From NCBI GenBank assembly GCA_023412195.1, contig JAEYNZ010000014.1, forward strand, positions 1 through 39,859: 39,859 nt of DNA. The letters are read 5' to 3'. This DNA comes from Bacteroidota bacterium. GTDB lineage: Bacteria > Bacteroidota > Bacteroidia > Bacteroidales > Prolixibacteraceae. Below, piece after piece: positions 32,981 to 39,859 of the stretch (position 1 is the stretch's first letter; the number at the start of each line of letters is the position of its first letter). The notes below the pieces were generated by a model. It was given only the letters and a program-made list of their open reading frames with translations. It searched no databases and had not been told where the DNA came from. Position numbers and translations under genes: made by a program.

Positions 32981-33601
32981 TTACCTGCTGAAATTATAAT
33001 ATGCAGCAAGTGAAATGACATTGTTAAACTGGTTGTTGAGCCAGTAATAATTTGTGGCATCACTGCCCGGCTGTCCACGTATGGGTACTACCGACAGTGC
33101 AAACCTGAGGTCAATTTTCATCTGGTCGAGCACATCGAACTGGAATCCGAGGAAGGGCTGTAAATCGAATTTATTGAATGGGTGCTGGTCCTCGGGTGGG
33201 AATTCACCATATTCATTCAGTTCCACAGAATGGATAAGGAATCCGGGAGAAATGCCTGCCAGCACTGCACCACGGTCATTGGTACGGAAACCTATAAACA
33301 GGGGGACTTCCATATACCCAAGCCGCATCACATAAACTTCAGGCTCGGGATCCCGTGGCTTAATTTTCCGACGTGATCCTTTTTGGGAATATTTGATTTC
33401 CATGCCTGTGAAAACAGTAGGAATAATATCGGTCTGAACAAATAATCCAGCCAGGAGCCCTGGTTTATGGTAACCTTTAAAGCTGTCGCCCTCTACCTGC
33501 GTTCCATTGAACCCTGCCAGAATTCCGCTTTCAAACCGCTGGGAATACCCTGCTGCAGCAATCAGTAGCAGCATTGCAGGAAGAATCAGTTTTCTCATCA
33601 T
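32981..33601 (-). CDS. Outer-membrane beta-barrel protein (PorT-like)
   Basis: A 206-residue exported protein. The signal peptide MMRKLILPAMLLLIAAAGYSQ is followed by a small beta-barrel of the OmpW/PorT-like group common in Bacteroidota. Alternating strands are visible in FESGILAGFNGTQVEGD, VFTGMEIKYSQKGSRRKI, VMRLGYMEVPLFIGFRT and MKIDLRFALSVVPI, and the C-terminus ends NVISLAAYYNFSR. PorT-type barrels serve type IX secretion in some species, but this short form carries no proof of that. Its start overlaps the sirtuin stop by 4 nt (ATGA), so translation is coupled to an enzyme with an unrelated role. Confidence 0.82.
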   Translation of the reverse strand: MMRKLILPAMLLLIAAAGYSQRFESGILAGFNGTQVEGDSFKGYHKPGLLAGLFVQTDIIPTVFTGMEIKYSQKGSRRKIKPRDPEPEVYVMRLGYMEVPLFIGFRTNDRGAVLAGISPGFLIHSVELNEYGEFPPEDQHPFNKFDLQPFLGFQFDVLDQMKIDLRFALSVVPIRGQPGSDATNYYWLNNQFNNVISLAAYYNFSR

Positions 33602-34293
33602 ATCAGTTCAAGTTTTTTAAGTTTCTGTTGTAAAATCCTGACACCCTCACCAGCCTTTTCCACAATATACTCTACGTTATCAGCATATACCGTGGGGACC
33701 TGCGGGTCGATCACAAATACAGGTACTCCGGGACGGGCATAATTTACAAGTCCGGCAGCAGGGTACACCATCAGGGAAGTTCCTGCTACAACCAGAATAT
33801 CAGCTTTGCGCACAATGGAAACAGCCTTTTCTATCCCTGTAACACTTTCACCAAACCATACAATATGAGGGCGAAGCTGGCTTCCTTTTTCACAGGTGTC
33901 GCCCAGTTTAAGTTCCCAGTGTTTTAGCGTATAAACCAGGGAAGGATCGGCAGTGCTCCGCGCCTTGCGCAATTCACCGTGGAGGTGGAGCACACGGGTG
34001 CTTCCGGCCTGTTCATGCAGATCGTCGACATTCTGGGTAACCACATCCACATCGAACCATTTTTCAAGTTCAGCTATCCCCTTATGACCGGCATTGGGTT
34101 CGGCTTCCCAAAGCAACCTGCGCCTCTCGTTGTAGAACCTGAGTACCAGTTCAGGATTACGTTCCCAGGCTTCAGGGCTTGCCACCTCCGTCACATCAAA
34201 CTCCTCCCAGATTCCACCCATGTCGCGGAAGGTTTTCAATCCGCTCTCCTGACTGATTCCTGCACCCGACAGTATGACAAGCTTTTTCTTCAT
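33598..34293 (-). CDS. cobB: NAD-dependent protein deacylase (CobB-type sirtuin)
   Basis: A 231-residue sirtuin that removes acyl groups from protein lysines using NAD. The NAD motif is GAGISQESGLKTFRD, TQNVDDLHEQAG carries Asn88 and Asp90, and the catalytic His105 is in LHLHGEL. Tyr54 and Arg57 (FYNERRR) form the YxxR pair of class III sirtuins that prefer succinyl or malonyl lysine. The zinc module is reduced: only one Cys (TCEKGSQLRPHIVWFGE) remains, where zinc forms have two CxxC pairs. Bacteroidota homologues often lack these cysteines. It is divergent from dnaG, and its stop overlaps the next start by 4 nt. Confidence 0.92.
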   Translation of the reverse strand: MKKKLVILSGAGISQESGLKTFRDMGGIWEEFDVTEVASPEAWERNPELVLRFYNERRRLLWEAEPNAGHKGIAELEKWFDVDVVTQNVDDLHEQAGSTRVLHLHGELRKARSTADPSLVYTLKHWELKLGDTCEKGSQLRPHIVWFGESVTGIEKAVSIVRKADILVVAGTSLMVYPAAGLVNYARPGVPVFVIDPQVPTVYADNVEYIVEKAGEGVRILQQKLKKLELI

Positions 34294-34450
34294 CTGTTTC
34301 TATTTCCGGTTTAAATATAAGCCAAAATAAAAAATTGTACCCACTCCTTGCAGATGTAATTTAATGCAGAGGTTAATCAGCCTGTTTCCCGGGAGCTGAT
34401 TTTAGATGCCGGAGGCTGATCAAAAAGCTCAATCTACGATCAAAATTAGC

Positions 34451-34458
34451 TACATTTG
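34451..34458 (+). promoter_or_regulatory. dnaG -7 box adjoining the start codon
   Basis: TACATTTG, a perfect TAnnTTTG, ends 5 nt before the dnaG ATG. Transcription would begin at or next to the start codon, giving a leaderless or near-leaderless mRNA. Confidence 0.5.
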
Positions 34459-34463
34459 CAACA

Positions 34464-36425
34464 ATGATTGATCATGCTACCATACAGCGAATTTTGGATG
34501 CAGCGGATATTACTGAGGTTGTATCTGATTTTATTACCTTGCGCCGACGGGGGGTTAATATGCTGGGACTTTGTCCTTTTCACAATGAAAAAACTCCTTC
34601 GTTCACTGTTTCTCCTGCCAAGGGAATCTTTAAATGCTTTGGCTGCGGCAAGGGAGGAAATGCTGTCAACTTCATTATGGAGCATGAAAGTCTGGGGTAT
34701 CCTGATGCCCTGAAGTGGCTTGCGCGGAAGTACCACATCGAGGTGGTGGAAGAAGAAGAAACCGGGGAACAAAAACAGCTGAAAGACGAGCGGGAAAGCC
34801 TGATGATTGTATCGGGTTTCGCCCAGAAATATTTTACCCGCATGCTCTGGGAAGAAAATGAAGGCCGCACCATTGGCCTGAGTTATTTCAGGGAGCGCAG
34901 TTTTCGCGACGACATTGTTAAAAAGTTCGAACTGGGCTATGCCCCAGATGGAAAGGCACCGTTCACTGAGGCTGCACAAAAGCAGGGGTATAAAATGGAA
35001 TTTCTTGAAAAGGCAGGACTCACGATTAAACGCGACGACTGGGTGCGCGACCGGTTTGCCGGAAGAGTGATGTTTCCGATCCATAATCTTGCAGGACGTG
35101 TGATTGCCTTTGGAGGCCGCATCCTGAAGGAGGATCCCAAGGCAGCCAAATACCTTAACTCCCCTGAATCGGAAATATACCACAAGAGCCATGTTCTGTA
35201 CGGTATATTCCATGCAAGGCGGGAAATTGCCCGAGCAGAAAAATGTTACCTGGTGGAGGGATACACCGATGTACTTTCGATGCACCAGGCAGGAATAGAA
35301 AACGTGGTGGCGTCGTCGGGGACTGCACTTACACCTGACCAGATCAGGCTCATCAGAAGGTTCACCCCTAATATTACAATTATTTACGACGGTGATGCTG
35401 CAGGTATCAAGGCTTCCATGAGGGGAATCGACCTGGTGCTGGAAGAGGGCATGAATGTGAAGGTACTTCTGCTGCCTGACGGAGAGGATCCGGATTCATT
35501 TGCCAGGAAAAACGGGGCCAGCGGGTTCAGTGAATTTATCAGGGAAAACGAGACAGACTTCATCCGGTTTAAGACCCGGCTGTTGCTGAAGGATGCAGAA
35601 AAGGACCCCATTGCAAAATCGAGGCTGATCTCTGATGTCATACGTTCCGTATCTGTAATTCCTGATACCATAACCCGGTCGGTATACATCAAGGAGTGCA
35701 GCCTGCTTTTGGAGGTGAATGAGGATATTCTTTATGCTGAGGTCAGAAAACAAAAGCATAAACAAAACGATGATTTCCGGAAAAAGGAAATGCGTGGCAA
35801 CAGGGATGTTCCCCCGCCTCCCACTATAGCAGATGCCCCTGTACAGGTGGTTGAAGCAAAACCGGTTGAATTTCTAATAGAAGAAACAGAATACCTCCGA
35901 TTTTTGCTGAAGCATTGTAAAACAGTTTTATATGAAGAGGAGGGAGAGCATCCGGAACAGGTGTTGCAGACCACTGCAGGACAATATATGGTGGAAGAGC
36001 TTGAACATGACGACCTGGTTCCTGAGAATCCACTGTTCAGAAAAATATTTTATGAAGTAAAAAGTAATCTTGAAAATGAGGATTTCGATCCCTGGAAGCA
36101 TTTTGTACACCATTCTGATTCAGAAATAAGCAGGCTTGCCACAAACCTGCTTTCAGAGAAACACATAGAAAGCAAGCGTTGGACAAAAGCCGGTGCTTTT
36201 ACTGAAAAGGAGGAAGATATACTGGATTACCTGATTCCAAGGATCATTTCTGAATATAAACTGCGCCGTGTCAAACTAATGCTGGCTGACATTGAAACCG
36301 CCATCGATAAAGCTTCAAAAGCGAACAATTTCGGACAGGTAATTGATGAGCAATCGAAGTACATGAACCTTAAACAGGTAGAAAAATTTTTGTCTGACAA
36401 GCTCGGTAACCGGGCTATTATTTAA
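34464..36425 (+). CDS. dnaG: DNA primase DnaG
   Basis: A 653-residue primase that makes RNA primers for chromosome replication. The N-terminal CHC2 zinc finger has Cys37, His40, Cys58 and Cys61 (CPFH and CFGC). The catalytic core has SYFRERSF and the TOPRIM motifs VEGYTDVLS and IIYDGDAAGIKA. The C-terminal helicase-binding part (about 440-653) is acidic and helical, with low conservation as usual. Length matches Bacteroidota DnaG. It is divergent from the sirtuin gene across 170 bp that include an AATCAGC/GCTGATT inverted repeat (34375-34401). The PNPOx-like gene follows after 6 bp. Confidence 0.96.
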   Translation: MIDHATIQRILDAADITEVVSDFITLRRRGVNMLGLCPFHNEKTPSFTVSPAKGIFKCFGCGKGGNAVNFIMEHESLGYPDALKWLARKYHIEVVEEEETGEQKQLKDERESLMIVSGFAQKYFTRMLWEENEGRTIGLSYFRERSFRDDIVKKFELGYAPDGKAPFTEAAQKQGYKMEFLEKAGLTIKRDDWVRDRFAGRVMFPIHNLAGRVIAFGGRILKEDPKAAKYLNSPESEIYHKSHVLYGIFHARREIARAEKCYLVEGYTDVLSMHQAGIENVVASSGTALTPDQIRLIRRFTPNITIIYDGDAAGIKASMRGIDLVLEEGMNVKVLLLPDGEDPDSFARKNGASGFSEFIRENETDFIRFKTRLLLKDAEKDPIAKSRLISDVIRSVSVIPDTITRSVYIKECSLLLEVNEDILYAEVRKQKHKQNDDFRKKEMRGNRDVPPPPTIADAPVQVVEAKPVEFLIEETEYLRFLLKHCKTVLYEEEGEHPEQVLQTTAGQYMVEELEHDDLVPENPLFRKIFYEVKSNLENEDFDPWKHFVHHSDSEISRLATNLLSEKHIESKRWTKAGAFTEKEEDILDYLIPRIISEYKLRRVKLMLADIETAIDKASKANNFGQVIDEQSKYMNLKQVEKFLSDKLGNRAII

Positions 36426-36431
36426 TTTAGA

Positions 36432-36911
36432 ATGAGAACTATTTTTTTGGAAAACAGGTCAGAAATCAATGACCTTATAAAATCATGTAAAATTTGTTTC
36501 CTGGCTATGTCGCTGGATGACGTGCCTTATGTTCTGCCCATGAATTTTGCACTGGAGGGGGATACTGTCATCCTGCATTCGGCTCAGAGCGGGAGGATGT
36601 GGGAAACCATAAAAAAAAATCCAAAGGTGTGCATCAGCTGGAACAAAGGGGAAGAACTTGCCTGGCAGAATGAACGGGTGGGTTGCAGCTACAGGATGCA
36701 GTCGCAGTCGGCACTGGTGGAAGGGACTGTGGAGTTTGTGGAAGATTTTGAAGAAAAGGAAAGGTGCCTTCACCTGCTGATGGCGCAATACAGCGACATT
36801 GAGTTCAAATTCAATGCTCCTGCCGTGAACAATGTAGGTATTATAAAAGTACATATCCAGAATATCACAGCGAAAGAATTCGGGGCTAAGGTCAGGAAAG
36901 AGGTAAACTGA
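36432..36911 (+). CDS. Pyridoxamine-5'-phosphate-oxidase-like flavin-binding protein
   Basis: A 159-residue split-barrel protein of the PNPOx-like clan, in the group that includes 5-nitroimidazole reductase NimA relatives. Recognisable features are CFLAMSLDDVPYVLPMNFAL, a strand with HSAQSGRMWETIKKNPKVCIS, and CSYRMQSQSALVEGTVEFVED. Such proteins bind FMN or other flavins, but many are of unknown function. No signal peptide is present. It starts 6 bp after dnaG and is probably cotranscribed with it, although a functional link is not evident. The family is fairly secure, the substrate unknown. Confidence 0.82.
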   Translation: MRTIFLENRSEINDLIKSCKICFLAMSLDDVPYVLPMNFALEGDTVILHSAQSGRMWETIKKNPKVCISWNKGEELAWQNERVGCSYRMQSQSALVEGTVEFVEDFEEKERCLHLLMAQYSDIEFKFNAPAVNNVGIIKVHIQNITAKEFGAKVRKEVN

Positions 36912-37218
36912 TAATAATATAGGTTAAAAGACACAAGATGTATAGGCACAAGTATCAAGACTTAAAACTATTCTGCATGAATAAATATTGTTATTAAAAT
37001 GGTTGTTTGAACTGCCTGATAATCCTGTCTGGGGAATTTTTACTATAGATATTTATACCATTGCCTGATAATCCTGTCTTGTGTCTTGATACTATTAATC
37101 TTGATTCCCAATAACTTAATTCAATCACAACAGATTATTAAATAAGGAATTATTTCAAGAGAACATATGAAAAAATTAAACCTTTAATTCGTTATATTTA
37201 TAATTTAAAAAAGCCTTT
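36912..37218. other. Non-coding gap with direct repeats
   Basis: No gene is seen. It contains a perfect 18-bp direct repeat and two CTTG-rich tracts (36931-36961 inverted, 37074-37095 direct). TATATTTA at 37193-37200, one base off the -7 consensus, is a promoter candidate for the downstream epimerase gene. Confidence 0.5.
37013..37079 (+). repeat. 18-bp direct repeat, two copies
   Basis: TGCCTGATAATCCTGTCT occurs at 37013-37030 and again at 37062-37079, 49 bp apart and identical. The second copy runs into the tract TGTGTCTTGATACT. Confidence 0.8.
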
Positions 37219-38310
37219 ATGATATTTGTTACCGGCGGCACAGGGTTAATCGGTTCGCATCTGCTTTACAAATTGGTTTCGGATGGCAAACGTGTAAAAG
37301 CACTCCGGCGCGAAAAAAGCAACCTGCAACAGGTGTATAAGGTTTTTTCGTGGTACAGCAGCAATCCTGAAGAGCTATTCAGCAGGATTGACTGGGTAAA
37401 CGGCGATATACAGGATTATTTTGAAATGGAATTGCTTTTGCAGGGCATTGAGGAGGTTTATCATTGTGCCGGAATTGTTTCATTCAACAGCAGGGATCAC
37501 CAAAATATGATCCGCAACAATGTAGAAGGAACAGCAAATCTGGTTAACGCAGCGCTGGAAAACGGAATTAAAAAGTTTTGTCATGTAAGTTCGGTAAGTG
37601 CATTAGGTAAAAATGAGAATGGTTATCCTATAACTGAGGAGACAAACTGGATTCCCTCCAAAAAGGTTTCGGCTTATTCTAAGAGCAAGTTTTTTTCCGA
37701 AGCAGAAGTCTGGCGGGGGATAGAAGAAGGACTTGACGCTGTGATCCTTAATCCCTCCATTGTTTTGGGGCCGGGAAACTGGGATGCGGGAAGTTCAGGC
37801 CTTTTCAAACTGGTGTGGGAAGGATTAAAATTTTATACCGGTGGGTCAACAGGGTATGTTGACGTTAAGGATGTTGTAAAAGCCATGGTTATGCTGATGG
37901 ATGACTGGCATTTTGACTCTTTTAAGAACAAACGTTACCTCTTGAGCGCAGAAAACAGGAGCTTCCGTGAGATATTTAATATGATTGCTGATGAACTGAA
38001 CAAGCCAAGACCCCCGTTTTATGCCGGCAGACTGATGCTAGGTTTTACCTGGAGAGCCATGTCAGCGATTCAACTGTTTGTGAAGCCTGCCCGTCCGGTT
38101 ACCAGGGAAGTAGCATCCGCTGCAGTCACAAAAACCTTGTTCGACGGGAGCAAAATTACCGCTTTACCGGGTTTCACTTATCTTCCGGTTACAGAATCAG
38201 TGAAACAGACATCTGAAATTTTTAAATCAGATAAAAATAGTTCAGGTCAGGAGTCTGATCCGGGAAAATTCTCGGATTATGCTGACTTATTCAGCCAAAA
38301 CGGACAGTAA
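37219..38310 (+). CDS. NAD-dependent epimerase/dehydratase
   Basis: A 363-residue extended SDR. The Rossmann motif is VTGGTGLIGSHLL (Gly6, Gly9, Gly12), followed by VYHCAGIVSFNSRD and VSSVSALGK, and YxxxK at Tyr153-Lys157 (AYSKSKFFSE). ILNPSIVLGPGNW is typical of dihydroflavonol-reductase-like epimerases, the same subtype as the gene at 31169. Substrate unknown; sugar-nucleotide or lipid carbonyl chemistry is possible. The C-terminal 30 residues are polar and probably disordered. Its stop lies 4 bp from the stop of the convergent Usp gene. Upstream is a 307-bp repeat-bearing gap. Confidence 0.9.
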   Translation: MIFVTGGTGLIGSHLLYKLVSDGKRVKALRREKSNLQQVYKVFSWYSSNPEELFSRIDWVNGDIQDYFEMELLLQGIEEVYHCAGIVSFNSRDHQNMIRNNVEGTANLVNAALENGIKKFCHVSSVSALGKNENGYPITEETNWIPSKKVSAYSKSKFFSEAEVWRGIEEGLDAVILNPSIVLGPGNWDAGSSGLFKLVWEGLKFYTGGSTGYVDVKDVVKAMVMLMDDWHFDSFKNKRYLLSAENRSFREIFNMIADELNKPRPPFYAGRLMLGFTWRAMSAIQLFVKPARPVTREVASAAVTKTLFDGSKITALPGFTYLPVTESVKQTSEIFKSDKNSSGQESDPGKFSDYADLFSQNGQ

Positions 38311-38314
38311 ATCA

Positions 38315-39412
38315 TCACGCATGGAACACGAGCAGGGGTGTGTTGGCATGGAACACCATTTTCCGCGCTACACTGGGATTGAACAGGCGTGATATCATAT
38401 TCCTTTTATGGGTTGTGAGGGATATAATGTCGATGTCTTCCCTCTTAATAAAGCTGTCGAGTTCATCCAGAAGATCATCCCCGATCAGGAGCCGGCAATC
38501 GAATTCCCTTTCCATATACTTCCCCTTCAGCACATCCTTCATACCTTCAAGCCGGGCCTTATCCCACTCAGACGATTGTTCCTTACCCACATGGACACAA
38601 AATACCTTTGCATCAAAAGGCTTCAGTAAGCCAACCAGTTTATCGATCACAATAAAATCCTTTTCATCGAAATTGGTGGCGTACATAACTTTGTTAAATT
38701 CACGCAGTTCCTTTTCAGGCAGTTTCTCAGGAATTACAAGGACCGGAACTTTGGCATTATATATCACATCGGCTGTAACACTGCCAACAATTAAACCTGA
38801 ATCGCCACCTGTGCCCATAACAATGAGTCGGGATTGGTTTTCATGTGCATAAGCCAATATGTCTTCATCAGCATATCCGGGCTTGATGATGTAGTCGATT
38901 TTAACGTTTTTCCATCTTTCCGGGCCTATCTCAGATGACAGCTGATGGATAAACCTGCTGAACTTTTCATTGGCTGTTTTCTCGGCATCATCCATTCGCG
39001 ACAACAGGGTAGCATCATATACATAAACATCGGCATAAGGAACAGAATGGATAACCGGATTGATATAGCAGTGAATAAGAACAAGTTTCACCTGCAGGTG
39101 GGAAGCTATATTGAAAGCCATTTTGCAGGTCTTGAATGTCACAGGAGAGAAATCAACAGGAACCAGGATATGGTCTTCATTTTCAGATTCCCGATTAACC
39201 AGTTCAGGCCTTTTGCCAAGAAATTCCTCAACAACAGGGACTGCATTCCAGATGTCCTTGTCGAGAATTTTTATTTTCACTGATGAAGCTGCATCTTCCA
39301 TCAGGTTGATCTCTTCCAGTTCACATTCAATCCCCTTTTCCTCGAGACGCAATTTTAGCATCTGTGCCTTAGAATAAGGCAGTACCACTATGGTAACCAG
39401 TTTTTCTTTCAT
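38315..39412 (-). CDS. Double universal stress protein with N-terminal DUF2007-like domain
   Basis: A 365-residue protein in three parts. Residues 1-70 resemble a DUF2007/putative signal-transducing domain (LVTIVVLPYSKAQMLKLRLEEKGIEC). The first Usp domain (about 80-228) starts HILVPVDFSP and contains the ATP-loop-like GTGGDSGLIVGSVT. A second, more diverged Usp domain (about 238-365) starts KVMYATNFDEKD and ends TPLLVFHA. Tandem Usp proteins are frequent in Bacteroidota and are linked to starvation, redox or acid stress. The combination with an N-terminal DUF2007-like part is worth noting. Upstream lies 447 bp of non-coding sequence. Confidence 0.88.
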   Translation of the reverse strand: MKEKLVTIVVLPYSKAQMLKLRLEEKGIECELEEINLMEDAASSVKIKILDKDIWNAVPVVEEFLGKRPELVNRESENEDHILVPVDFSPVTFKTCKMAFNIASHLQVKLVLIHCYINPVIHSVPYADVYVYDATLLSRMDDAEKTANEKFSRFIHQLSSEIGPERWKNVKIDYIIKPGYADEDILAYAHENQSRLIVMGTGGDSGLIVGSVTADVIYNAKVPVLVIPEKLPEKELREFNKVMYATNFDEKDFIVIDKLVGLLKPFDAKVFCVHVGKEQSSEWDKARLEGMKDVLKGKYMEREFDCRLLIGDDLLDELDSFIKREDIDIISLTTHKRNMISRLFNPSVARKMVFHANTPLLVFHA

Positions 39413-39859
39413 AATTCCCAGGTTATAAATTGAACATTATCACATTTATCATATTCGATAAATCCCTGTATAAGTTACAAAAAGCGAATTAAAAAATAAA
39501 AAAAAAAGGACGTCAGGGAAGACCCAAGACAAAAAGACACAAGTATCTCCGTATAGAGTATAATAGCCATATGAAAAATAATTCTGTAAACGACCTCCTG
39601 AATCCACCACAGGGGCACTTTAAGCCTGTACAAGTTTGGCCGGAAACTTCAATAAAGCATATTACCCATCTCTTTTGGGAAGGATGAGAGGGTTCGTGAA
39701 TTAAAAAATACGTCTGCTCATGAATGTCTGTTACATAAGAGTCCCTCAATATCAGCAACATAGCCCGTAATGAAATAACTGTAAAATACGCTAAATTTAG
39801 GTGCTCCGTGCAGTACAAACCGTGGAATTCTATGATGCTATACATCAAATAAGAGTCTG
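39413..39859. other. Non-coding right end of the window
   Basis: No reliable gene in 447 bp. A minus-strand frame of 111 codons (39513-39848) is rejected: it has no conserved domain and its end translates the CTTG-rich tract at 39518-39547. The stretch 39580-39859 looks like ordered DNA rather than random spacer, with short imperfect hairpins, and may be part of an interspersed element. Confidence 0.4.

Noticed and set aside
34446..35285. 279-codon minus-strand frame opposite dnaG
   Set aside because: Antisense shadow of the primase zinc-finger and core region.
39513..39848. 111-codon open frame on the minus strand
   Set aside because: No conserved domain, poor composition, and its 3' end translates a CTTG-rich repeat tract.

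Overview
The window is an ordinary chromosomal stretch of a Bacteroidota bacterium, probably Bacteroidales or a relative, most likely uncultured. The assignment rests on several family types: a DUF4369/thioredoxin-like lipoprotein, a large DUF2723 membrane protein, a DUF6146-like lipoprotein, a PorT-like barrel, and a RibF that starts MKI. It also rests on perfect copies of the Bacteroidota -7 promoter box TAnnTTTG in front of several genes. Almost all genes are housekeeping. No integrase, transposase gene, CRISPR array, rRNA or defence island was seen.

Layout. 1-208: left-edge fragment of a small zinc-ribbon gene (-). 530-1090: exported peroxiredoxin (+). 1100-5626: four minus-strand genes, namely a thioredoxin-fold lipoprotein without its CXXC, lpxH, a KAS III-like synthase and rmuC. 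5797-6729: ribF, followed by 450 bp of repeat-rich non-coding DNA. 7181-12259: a membrane-anchored EEP-fold protein, prmC and ribD (divergent), a DUF6146 lipoprotein and cardiolipin synthase (divergent). 12478-16314: a probable minus-strand operon of lpxK, purine nucleoside phosphorylase, an SMP-30 lipoprotein and a PLP-dependent dehydratase. 16422-21196: an M48 lipoprotein divergent from an M28 peptidase, a D-2-hydroxyacid dehydrogenase and a HEAT-like protein. 21197-24262: a 1021-residue DUF2723 membrane protein.

24263-27900 is the only gene-poor, decayed-looking part. It holds an inverted pair of G/C hairpins, a 5'-truncated glycoside-hydrolase remnant, tRNA-Gln(TTG) with its promoter and terminator, a second coding remnant, an orphan helical protein with a clear Shine-Dalgarno sequence, an 11-bp TCGCGA array, and a small anchored HMA-like protein behind a structured leader. 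From 27914 order returns: class I fructose-bisphosphate aldolase, comF-type phosphoribosyltransferase, truncated haemoglobin, an operon of SDR, epimerase and CPBP-like protein, an outer-membrane barrel with a CobB-type sirtuin, dnaG with a PNPOx-like protein, a second epimerase, and a double-Usp protein. The last 450 bp are non-coding.

Themes that recur are envelope building (lpxH, lpxK, cardiolipin synthase, DUF2723, PorT-like barrel), flavin supply (ribD, ribF), and redox or stress handling (peroxiredoxin, haemoglobin, Usp, PNPOx). The most novel-looking signal is non-coding: a composite repeat of two 5-bp-arm mini-hairpins held 39-40 nt apart, in four copies (three at 6760-7105, one at 12340-12415). 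The 11-bp array and the structured, sigma-54-like leader at 27337-27420 come next. No clear new multi-gene system was found.
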